Made by a program: the position numbers and the translations under genes
Part shown: piece after piece, positions 22,487-33,600 of the stretch
Layout: each line of letters opens with the position of its first letter
How positions within the stretch are numbered: the stretch's first letter is position 1
Notes under the pieces: model-generated
Told to the model about the DNA's origin: nothing
The model's input: only the letters and a program-made list of their open reading frames with translations
The model's database searches: none
Assembly: GCA_037447655.1 (NCBI GenBank)
Contig: JBBHKE010001089.1
Location: 1 to 64,000, forward strand
Length of the DNA stretch: 64,000 nucleotides
From: Zygnema cylindricum
Taxonomy: Eukaryota; Streptophyta; Zygnematophyceae; Zygnematales; Zygnemataceae
Direction of reading: 5' to 3'

Positions 22487-23395
22487 TAGTGTTGTGCATC
22501 GGTAAGCATTTACCGATAACCGATATGGATTTTTTTTCGGGTTCCCAATAATCGATATACTGGTTCGATATATCGCTATCGGTCTTATCGCCAATAAGTT
22601 ACCGATAATATCGGGTTCTTATCGGCGATAACACCGATAACGATAACTATCGGCGATAAATGTACGGGCCGTACAGATAAATGTACGAGACAAAAAGGAT
22701 AAATGTAAGGCATGTACATTCAGCTGTACGTCTAATTCCCCGGACGCGCAGAAAGTACAGTGGCCGCCATGTACGGTTTTGGTACGGATCCAATTTAAAC
22801 GATGTACCTTTCACATCCGACGCCATGGCTTTGTCCCTTTATTCCTTGGGATCCACTGAACACCTGCCACGTGGCCACGTGTCAATCTGTCAGCTTTTTT
22901 GGCATAAGTTGCCAAAAGAGCCATTCCGGGACGCCAGCGCTCACGCTGGCCGTCCGCTCGTACTTTTTCATTCCAAGTCGTCCGTTCGATTCCGGCGGCG
23001 CGTAGAATATTATTTTGCGTCCGTTGTACTTTGTGTCCGCAGTCCTTTTTCCGTTCTATGTTCACCAGTTTGTTTGTAAATCCCGTACGTCGCCATAAAA
23101 AATGTTTATTCAGTTAACCAGCCAACGTTTTCTGTGTTGCGTTTTCCGTGATAATTCGCAGTTAATAGTTACGGAACAAAATCGTACACGTGGCATGAAA
23201 CGCTATATAATCTAAATAGTATAATACAGTATTTAATAAGGTACTATAGTATGCGTACTATATATTTTTATAGTTATCGCCGATATGGAATTTGTTGGTC
23301 TCGGGACGATATATCGGTACCTCTGACCGTTCGATAGCCGATAACTATCGGTATCGGTGTTATCGCAATAATTTTTTTACCGATACACAACACTA
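22487..23395. mobile_element. hAT family 1 element with perfect 8 bp target-site duplication
   Basis: Termini 'tagtgttgtgcatcggtaa' and 'ttaccgatacacaacacta'; flanking direct repeats CAAAATAA at 22479-22486 and 23396-23403. Eight-base duplications and TAGTG termini are diagnostic of the hAT superfamily. Both ends are dense in 'ccgataactatcgg' palindromes. At 909 bases with no transposase frame it is non-autonomous. It splits an older AGGG-element. Confidence 0.9.
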
Positions 23396-23603
23396 CAAAA
23401 TAATGAACGCGCAAGTAACGATTGACATAGGCAGAAAAGTACACCGTAAAATCAGCGCTAAATTCCAAAATAACGTTTCAGAATATCGGTTACATGGGGA
23501 CACGCCCTAAGATTCGCAGATTCCGATTAGCGGTCTCAAACTGAAAATCGGACAAGTGTGTACGGAGAAAAGATGTTTTAAGCGGCGAAAAAAACATTAA
23601 GTA

Positions 23604-24302
23604 AGGGCGTGTTCCCATGTAACCGATATTTTGAAACGTTATTTTGGAATTTAGCGCCGATTTTACGGGCGTACATTTCAAAGTGTGCCTATGTGAATCG
23701 TTACTTGCGCGTTCATTATTTTGAATATGTGGCAGTTGTACACGTCGCCAATACCTGCGAAACCCAAACTGCTGACATTTGTAGACGCCAACGATCTCGG
23801 AACAAACTCCGGACATTTGTAGGCCGCAAAGAGCTCCTGACATACTGGGACAGCTGTCGACGCCAACTGTCATTTGTTGACGCCCACACGTGAACGACAT
23901 AAGCAATCGCCTACGTCTACAAAATGACATTTTGTAGACGCCCACAAGTGGACAACATAAGCAAACGGACATACAATTTTTTTTTCGTGTATTCTCTCAA
24001 CTGCAAAAAATCAAATGAAAACTTTTGACGCGTGCAACCCAGGCTTTCTATTCGTCAATAGGGTAGTATTTTGATTAAAAGCACGTCGCGATTTGATTTC
24101 AATGCAAGTGTGAAGATGAGCTGGAAGTGGGTCGCGATGATAATACTGCCAAATCGCCGTACCTTTCAAGCTCCAAGATGACGCAAAATGTATTTGAGTT
24201 TTTGCCCATTTTTCGTACGGCGTAATATTTTCAAGTTGGAAGTCCCATTTTCTGTGTAAACGACGGAAAAAAACCCTTACTTGAACACATGGGAACACGC
24301 CT
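23604..24302. mobile_element. AGGG-family TIR element (complete copy)
   Basis: Ends 'agggcgtgttcccatgt' and 'acatgggaacacgcct', flanked by TA on both sides. It is inserted in MITE Y sequence ('...aaaaaacattaag' before, 'aatagcgatacacgg' after). A TA target suits Tc1/mariner; a TWA target with GGGCG ends would suit PIF/Harbinger. I cannot choose between them. Confidence 0.75.
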
Positions 24303-24582
24303 TAATAGCGATACACGGTGTAGTCGTCATGTTTTAAAAAAAGTTACGGGCTAATTTTCAACAAGGGAAAATTTACTTCAAATATATTTAAATAAATATT
24401 TGAATATGTGAACGCCGTCCTAATGTACTTAACTGATGTAACAAAAAAAGCTTAACTTTTCCGCCGAGAAGCTTAATTCAATAATTTGGCTGGACATGCA
24501 TACTGAGAGTGGAGACCAAAAAGATCATGCACTTGCTTCAAAGCTGGTGAGCATAGTAAAGTTTTTACAATCGGACACCATT

Positions 24583-24620
24583 CTAGGGTTTCTTCTTAGA
24601 TTTTTTTCCTAGGGTTTCTT
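24583..24620 (+). promoter_or_regulatory. Two telo-box-like motifs in the aldehyde oxidase 5' leader
   Basis: 'ctagggtttctt' occurs at 24583-24594 and again at 24609-24620, only 9-45 bases before the ATG at 24629. TAGGGTTT elements are known in promoters and leaders of plant genes. An out-of-frame ATG at 24621 opens a 20-codon upstream frame that overlaps the main start and stops at 24681-24683. Confidence 0.5.
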
Positions 24621-24628
24621 ATGCGGTC

Positions 24629-27600
24629 ATGGCTAATAGAAGCAAACAAGACGAATTCCATGGATCACTCGGACAAGATTTAGTGTTTGCAATCAACGGG
24701 AGACGCATGTCACTCGCACGTGTGGATCCTTCCACAACACTTAATGAGTTTATTCGTTTTCATACTCCGTTTAAAGGAACGAAACTTGCATGCGGAGAAG
24801 GTATATGGACACTTACTCAAACAAAATACTCACTTCACTTACTTCACTTTATTCATTCATTTTTTTTTATTTTTTTCAGAAAATAGCGAGTTACACAAAC
24901 GTTGTAAAAAAGCTAAAGTGAAGTATATTAGTATCAGGATTTTAGGATGGATAGGATGTCCTATGGGGCTATGGGACATTGCTCTCTCTTATTAATGTTT
25001 TGTTAAAGATAAACGCAAAAAAAAAGCGAATGATACAATAATAAGATGAAAGGAAATAAAAAATTAAATAGACAGCAGGAACTTATTTCACCTTCTTTGA
25101 CTTCCCTGCAGGCGGCTGTGGAGCATGCGTTGTCCTTATCTCCCGGTACGATATCCACACTAATTCCGTACAAGAGTGTACCGTAAATTCTTGTCTTGTT
25201 CTGCTCTGTTCCCTCCACTGCTGCGCCATCACTACCACAGAGGGCCTCGGATCCACACTAGTTCCGAATGGCCTCCATTCCGTACAGAAACGATTGGCCG
25301 GATTTCACGGATCTCAATGTGGATTCTGCACACCAGGGATGACCCTCTCTCTCTATTCCACTCTCAGACATGCTTTGGATGGGAAAAGAAAAACAGTGGG
25401 TTCGGCGAATGGAGACGCAGAGAATTATAAAGTGGAGGGAGAGGAGAAGGGAGCGGGAAAAAGGAGAGCGGAGAGCGGTGGAGAAGGGGAGGGAGAAAAT
25501 GAGGCATTGGCTTTTATTCCAGGATTAACAGCATCCACCGCGGAAGCTGCTATTGGTGGAAATTTGTGTCGGTGTACGGGATATCGACCAATCCTGGACG
25601 CGTGCAAAAGCTTTGCAGAAATGGATATTGAAGATGTGGGGAAATTGGGTCTAAACTCTTTTTGGGGATTAAATGAGAATTCTCCAAAAGATTTGGGACT
25701 TTTCCCACCCTATGAGCCTTCTAAAGATCCATCCTTCCCAACCTTTCTTATTGAAGAAATAAAGCTCAGAGAAAAACGGAACGTAGAATGCGGATTTCAG
25801 GAAAATCCGTTGGAAATTGAGTGGATAGAAAAAGGAGAAGAGAGAGAAGTGAAAAGGACTTGGTTGGCTCCTCTTAAACTGGAAACTCTTCTTTCTTTTG
25901 TTTCTGCAAATGTTGATAAAGATGTACGATTAGTGGGAGGAAATACGATGGCTGGTATATACAAAGACGAGCAATCATCAATTTTTGTGAGTTTACAAAA
26001 CATCAAAGAGCTTAAAGCAATTGAAACTAGTTCAGACGGATTGAAAATCGGAGCAGCAGTAACTCTGTCAGAATTGATCGGTGTTTTGGAAGAAAAGAAA
26101 AACGTACATTTATATTCGGTTTTGGCAGACTCTCTGAAAAAAGTTGCAAATCGACATGTGAGAAATTTCGCGAGTATTGGAGGAAACCTAGTGATGACTC
26201 AGCGCTTCAATTTCGGATCCGATATTTCGACTTTACTTTTGGGAATCGGAGCTGTCCTGACAAAAGTATCGCATAAAAAAAAAGAAACCATTCTTTCGAT
26301 GGAAGAATTTTTGGCTGAAGATGGACTTCAAAAGGAAGAAGTGTTGGTCTCTATCTTTATTCCTTCAGAAGTGTTTTATGAAGAGAATAATGGTTGTGGA
26401 GTTAAACAAAAGGTAATATTTTGGTCCAATCGGGCAGCAGTACGGCCTAACGGAAATGCCCATGCTTGGGTGAATGCTGCATTTCTGGCAGTTTTGGGTC
26501 CAAACGGGGAATTGAAGGAGTCACGAAGTAATAATTCCAATAATCCTGGCTCCTGTATAGATGTTGTGCACCGCAATCCAAAGATCAAGAAAATTCAGTT
26601 AGCAGTTGGAGCTTTCGGCGGAAATTATCCAATCAGAGCTCATAGAGTCGAGGCTTTCCTTTCTGAAAAAGAGCTCACACATGCCACAATTTTAGAGTCT
26701 GTAAATATCCTTAAAGACGATATGATTCTGCCACCTGGCACTTCGAAAGCTGCATATAGGAAAAGTGTAGCGGTTAGTTTTCTATTCAAATTTCTCTCAG
26801 AGCTGAGGGAGGGAATGTCAGACCGAAATACTTGCGAAGGAATTAGCCCAGCCAATGGGAATTTGCCACGTGGGTTTAGTTTAAAAAACGCGGACTCTTT
26901 GGAGGAGACAGAATCTGAACTATCTCCAGAAAATAAATATTTGACAGGAGGATCCCAGAAATTCTCATTTTCCTATGAGAATTTTCCGGTATCTGAGGCA
27001 CTTCCACGAAAAGCTGCTGAACTTCAAACGTCAGGTACTCTTCTGTTTTATCGATCCCAATTTATTTTTCCCAATTCCCAATTTATTTTCCTGATTTTAA
27101 CAAGTTAAACAATGTTACTCTGTTGGTGAATGTTTGATTGGTCCAGTTATCGACCAGTTAAACGAGTCCAATAGGAACAAACTTAAAAAGTCTCAAATCT
27201 GCATTGTGAATTTACAGTGTAAATTTCATTTTGATGTGTGTTTCTTTCAGGAGAGGCTGTGTATGTTGACGACATCCCTTCACCGGAAAACTGTCTCTAT
27301 GCGGCTATAGTTGGCAGTTCCGTTGCATTCGCAGAAATTGAGGGTATCGATTTCAATCCCGCGTTGGCAAGTCCAGGTGTCATCGGGTGTATCGATTCGA
27401 GAGATATTCCGGAGGGCGGAAAAAACATTGGATCCATAAACCCTCTTGGTTCTCCGGGTCCACTTTTTGCTGAAGGAATAGTGGAATTTGTCGGTGACAT
27501 TCTTGGCGTTGTGGTGAGTGGAACTTAAATTTGCTCAAGCCCAAATATAAGAAATTTTGATAGTCATCTTTTGAGTTGAGTATTAAGAATCCCGTTCTCA

Positions 27601-30600
27601 TCTGATAACAACATTCTTTTAGGATCACAAGGTAAGACTAGGAAATGTTTAAATAAGTGCATTGTTTTGGCTTCAAAGATTAGAATCCAGTTGACTACAG
27701 AAAAAGGGAAAATATAAAGGGAAGTGTGGAAATAGTGTCAACTAGTGTTGTGTATCGGGAAAAAACTTATCGCGATAAAACCGATACGATAGTTATCTGT
27801 TATAGAACGGTGAGGGGTCCCGATATATCGCTCCGAGATCAACAAATTCCTTTTCGGCGATAACTGTAAAAAAATATAGTACGCTATATAATAGTACTTT
27901 ATAATGTACTGTATTATTTATTTCACTGGACACGTATGACAATCTTTTCCGTACTATGTACTATGTATACCGTACAGGTGTATGGTGTTAACCTTACAAT
28001 TATCGCCGATAGTTATCGAACCGGTGTTATCACGACAAAAACCGATATTGGTTATTGGTTGTTGGTTATCGGTCGATAACACCGGTACCGATATCGTGCC
28101 AATAAATCGTTTATCAGTGGGCGGAAAAAAAGGCATATCGATTATCGGCAAATGGCTACCGATACACAATTCTACTGTCAACTTCATCACTATCCTAGGT
28201 TATTAGACCGTAACATGATATTGCACAGGGTATCTTGAAGTCCTGATACTGAAATAGAAAATCAAAATTTTCAAAAAATACACCGTGAATCGTTATTAGC
28301 ATTAAGAATATAATTAGCGTAAAAACACAATTAATGTTATTAACTCTAATTCGGGTTTAAGGCCTTTCACTAAGAAAAAAATAATTCTAATTTATGCATA
28401 TCTCTAATTTGGGTACATTTTCCCCATAGTGTAGCCGGTATAGCCTATGTTCACATAGCCGACGTTGGAACATGTGAAAAGGTTCGTGTGATTTTCCCCC
28501 GTCTTTATCACTAGGAGTCAAATTTGAATGCGCTTTTTCGTGCCGATGCACTCACTTTCGCGTGTCGACGCATTTATGCTAAACTCTTTCTTTACGATTT
28601 TACGAAATAACGAGTAATTTTAGTATGACATATTTCGTACACTACACTATTTAAAAATTGTCCAAATTAGAGTAATTAACGTAAATGAAACGGTACATAT
28701 ATTAACGTAAAAAAACAATTCATGTTACTAATTCTATTTTAGGTTCGAGGGTCAAAATTTGGGGGCGTTGAATTAGCGTTATTAACACTAATAGCGATTC
28801 ACGATGTACTGTTGTGTACCGCATTAAATTTTATTTGATATGTCGCGGTCTGATATGGATTGGGTAACCGAAGACCATGAGGTTCCGGTTTGTCTGGTTT
28901 TGCGTTACGGTTTTTGGGTCATGAACTCTCAAAGGTTAATGTCTAACAAGTTAAATCAACTTAAGCTTCAGCTTCAGCTTTGGCTTAGGCCTCTACTCCA
29001 TTAGAGGAAAAGTGGGGTTGTTTACTAGAAGCCGTACGATTTTGTACAAATTCGTACCAATTTTTTTTTTGTCAGATGAAACTTGTTTACAAGATGATTC
29101 CAATAAAATAGGCGTAAGATTCGACCGTTGGATGTAAGCAATCGCGCACATCGTCCAGTGTGAGGAAACTCTCCTCGCGAGGAGAGTTTCTTCACACTGG
29201 ACGATGTGCGCGATTGCTTCGCGAATCTAAAATAGTGAGACATCCAACGGTCGATACTTACGCCTATAAAATTGGAGCCATCCTGAAAACATGCATCGTC
29301 ATGTTTCGTCTGACGAAAAAAAAAATGGTACGAATTTGTACGAAATCGTACGACTTCCAGTAAACAACCCCACTTTTCTTCCAATGGAAGTTCACCCTTA
29401 AGCTTAAGTTGTCATGTGTTTTTCGCGTACTTGTAGCCCCTCGTTTGTTCTACTTTCATTATTGTACCCTATTTGTTCTGTTGATTACAAACCGTATTGT
29501 TGTGTATCGTTAGCCTTTTACCAATTAGCGATATGCACCTGTTTTTCACCTACCGATAACCGATATATTTGTTCGATATATCGGAAAGGAAATTGATATT
29601 GACCCGATATGGCGTTAACAAAGATCGCGATGATTCAACTTGACTTTTAGAGGTTTTTTTAGGGTTTCCTTGGTTTTTATGCCCTCGTTCTACTTCCACA
29701 ATATCTTTAGCCGAAAACTGTCTTTCTTTACTTATAATTACATGATAAATTTTTAAATAATAGATTTCTAATGGTAAAAAAAGAGGAGCAAGTTAAATTC
29801 TTGAAAATAATATATAACTTGTTTACAAAGGAAATGCATGCCAAATAGTAAGTAAGTGAAGTAGTTTCTCATTGATATGTTTAATACGATGTTGTCGCGG
29901 TCAACGTGGTAGTTAAAGACAATAAAAACAAAAAAATACCACAAATCGATGTTGTCTGTACATTTACGAAACAAGATTCTCACGCAAGAAAAAAGCTAAA
30001 GAATATATCTCTAAGTAACAAAGTGTATTTCTAAGTAACAAAGTAAGATACATCTACATGCATATACAAGGTTGCACACAATCTAATGTAATAGTCCCTT
30101 TTTGAAAGTCTGAAATTGTTTTCTATTTTTCAGCCTATCAAAGTAAGGGTGTGTTCCCATGGAATTGTAACGTAGCGAACTAACTTTGTATTACAGAGAA
30201 GATTCTCCATACACTTTTTTCAAGTGTCCCAATGTGCAAAAACGAAATTGTTACTTAAGTTTGTGACGATCGTATGCATCGACAATGCCTATATGTCGAC
30301 AATGCTTGTGACGGTTGTCAACGCCTACAATCTGTGTTGTTGCACCGAATTTTCTGAAACTGTTTGTGACGTTGCATGTCTTTGCGTGAAATTGTAGACG
30401 TACAACCTTCCAGCCTTGTGCTGTTCATTGTTGAAAAAGATGCCTTTGCCTTTGCCCCTCCTGTTTGGTCGTTGTAAATTGATATTGAATTCTTAAGAAC
30501 CTTGCAAAAAAAAACATATGTATTGGATGCAAACGAAAAAAAAATTGTGTACTTCTCCTCGTCGAAAACTTTTGAAAACCTTTGACCCGTGGAAGATGTT

Positions 30601-33600
30601 TTACTATTTGTGGAGCGGTGATACTTTACTTTAAAACACATCTCCTATATGTTTTAAGGTAAAGTTGTAAAATGGCGTGGCATGACGTGGCCGCGGGTCA
30701 AAATTTAGAAGACGACAACATGTAGTACATTCTAAGTTTGAAACTGATGCAAATTGTACTTCCATTTTTTTCAATTTCTTCGTACAGTTGTAATTTTACC
30801 GGTATGACGCTAAGTGTTGGAGGAAAAAACCCTAAGACTTTTTTGTACGTAAGTGTTGCTTATGTTAGACTCGGGTTTCATTCTTCCGTTCTATAAAGTA
30901 TGGACCGGATTGTGATACGGGACATACTAAAAATTGTATATTGTATGATACTATATGTTTATGTATAGTCTTTTATGTACTACACTGTATGAGTATATAG
31001 TATTAAGCTATAATAATACTACATTCACATGCATATTGGCTATGACCATAGATGTCTCATTCGTACGGATTTTGACATTTTTACGAAATTTCTTATAGAT
31101 TTAGAACCTTTCGTAAAATGCGTATACTTTTCGTACGGACTAAATGTACGATAATAATGTACGGAAATATTCAAATAAAGGGTTGAACGTACACCGCGAA
31201 TCGCTATTAAAGTTAAACTCTATTTTGGGTAAAAGGCCTAACGCCAACAAAAAGTCAAAAACTAACGCTGATTTATGCACACCTAACACTAGTTTGGATG
31301 TAGCTGCGATAGTCTATGTTCACATGTTCAACGCTTGAACATGTGAGAACAGGTTCTCGCGATTCTCCCTCCTCGTCTTTATAACTGGGATTCAAATCTG
31401 AGTGGGCTTTTTTGTGGCGATGCACTCAATTTCCTGTATCGAAGCCTTTATCTGACGCTTATTCTGTACGTCTGTACAAAATAATAAGCAGTTTTCGTAC
31501 GAACTGATTCATTTTTTCCACTACACTAAAATATTTAAAAGAGTCGCGATTGGAACAATTAACGCTAATTAAACAAAACCTATAGTCTGTGTTCACATAC
31601 TTGACGGTTGAACATGTGCGAACAGGTTTTTGTGATTTTCCTTCGTCTTTATGACTTGGAATCAAATCTGAGTACGCTTTTCCGTGGCGACGCACTCAAT
31701 TTTCCTTGTCGGCGCCGTTATTTGACACTTATTTTGTACGTCGGTAAAAAATAATGATTAGTTTTAGTACGAACTGACACAATAAGTACATTCCACTTTT
31801 TAAAAACAGTCGAAGTTAAAGTAGCTAACGCTAATTAAAAAATATGCGTATTAACGTAAAACTAAAATAAGTTTGATTGAGTTGTAGTAGTATTTTATAT
31901 TCGATGTTTTTATATTTTTTATTTTATATTTTATTATAAAGTCAAAGTCGGTCAACACATTTTATAAATTTATAAATTTTGTTTCATGCGCATATTCGTT
32001 ATTTTTTGGGTATTTCATGCGTGCGTCTTATGCGCATGAGACATCTATGGCTATGCCAAATTCATTTGGAGCGATATATCAGACTCCTTTGCTCCATAAT
32101 ATCAGTTACCGGAATTATCGCAATGGGAAATTTACCGATACGCAGCACTAACATACTGACTACGCGTGTGCCTATCTTAAGCGCATTTATGCCACCACAG
32201 TCTATGGAACATCTGATGGTCAAGTTTAAGCTAGAAGTTTCAAGGCTTGTACTGCAATATGTGTGATACATGCCAGTACATAATGTACTACACAGTGTAT
32301 CGCTGTTATTGTTAATGTTTTTTACGCCACATAATCATGTTTTCTCCGTGTATGCTTGTCGGATTGCTAATCCGATGGTTGCGATTGAAAGGCAAGATTC
32401 CCCCCTTTCGATTGGCGGTCTCCAATCCATAAGTGGACGTGTCTACACGGAGAAAAAGATGTTTTAAGAGGCGAAAAAAACATTAACAGTAATAGCGATA
32501 CACCGTGTACCATTACGAGAACAGACAGGCAGCCTTGCTGATACGCCAAACCAGAAGCCGCTGGTACGATTATAGAACAACTTTCAGAAACTCTCATTGA
32601 TGCATAACATTACTATCTTTATATGCGCGTACATATTATACTTTAGATAACCAGGCTGACAATTTCTGGACGGCCATGGCTAACGAACGAAATGACCTAC
32701 AACTTTTTGGTGACGTCACGGTTATGTAATCTTACGAATTTTTTCTTGTCAAAAAGTTATCTTACTTAAACTTTCTTGGCCCCAATAATTTTTTTTCTCA
32801 AGTTAAATGCTCAAAGAAAGATTTTTCGATTCTTTATGAGGTTGGTTAAGTGGTTTCTAATTTGTTATTTTGTGACATAAAGAAACATCTGAAAATTCCT
32901 TTGTTGGGAGTGTCATTTTCCCCAAAAATATTGGAACATTGAAAAGTTGTTTTTTGTGTGAAAATTTATTTTTTGAAAACAGTTTTTCCACACTAATTCT
33001 TGTTGTTTTGTTTTCTTTCTTTTGTTTCTTTTATTAATCTATTATTTTTTCTGATCTTACCGTCTTTTCAAGTCCTGATTTCGGTCACATTACTGTTAAG
33101 CTGTATCTCATTTGATAGTTGTGTTTTCTGTGTTTAAGATTGATTTACCATGTCAAAATCTTGCGTAACTCGATCTTAGTTTCAAATGAAAAAAAAATAC
33201 TAGGATTTTATGATGATTTTAACCCGATTTTGAATTATTTTGCATTTTAAAAACGCTAATTAACTAGCTTTACTGCTAGTTTCTTGAACAAAAAAAAGTT
33301 TTTTTTTTTGGCAGGTGGCTGAATCTCAAAAACAGGCTCGAATGGCTGCCAAAAAAGTAAAAGTTTTTTATAATACAGCGAAAACTGGTCCCCCTATTGT
33401 GGGTATAAATGCGGCAGAAATTCGGGAGAGTTTTTTTGATATGCCTCCATTTATAAACTCTTTGATGCCTTCTCGGGGAAATTTCGAAGAAGCTTTTGCT
33501 TCGGCAAAAATGAAAATCGAAGGAGGAGAGGTAAGCTTTCGAGGTTTAAAAAAAAAAAATCTTGCCTGTTTATTAACTTTCTATTCTATTTGCAACTTCT

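Larger units (their letters stand above)
21543..24322. mobile_element. Nested stack of DNA elements
   Basis: Outer termini 'tacaccgccaatcgttatta' (21543) and 'aatagcgatacacggtgta' (ending 24322) belong to X/Y-type MITEs. Inside are two copies, in opposite orientation, of an 'AGGGCGTGTTCCC' element (left copy ending at 23508, right copy 23604-24302). The left copy is split by a hAT element (22487-23395), and a piece of MITE Y lies between (23511-23602). No transposase frame is visible. Confidence 0.7.
27514..33314. other. Aldehyde oxidase intron 3 (5.8 kb), filled with transposon relics
   Basis: It starts GTGAGT and ends GGCAG. It contains at least two hAT family 1 pieces plus one complete copy, two MITE X copies, one MITE Y, a long foldback element and an AGGG-type end, listed separately. 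No other gene is seen inside it. 32520-33300 holds only AT-rich DNA. Confidence 0.8.

Noticed and set aside
22975-23010. tRNA-like T arm ('ccgttcgattccgg')
   Set aside because: One T-stem pair mismatches and no matching acceptor, D or anticodon arms are present; it lies inside a hAT element.
23490-23972. 160-codon minus-strand frame with 'VGVYKCQQFG'-type repeats
   Set aside because: It spans the junction of AGGG-element and MITE Y and has no domain; a chance frame in repeat DNA.
25396-25522. Possible 127-base intron in aldehyde oxidase exon 2
   Set aside because: Removing it shifts the frame into a stop; the reading frame through it is open.
29496-32151. One large hAT element bounded by the left end at 29496 and right end at 32151
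   Set aside because: Flanking 8-mers (acaaaccg, acatactg) do not match and no transposase frame lies between, so they are treated as separate fragments.
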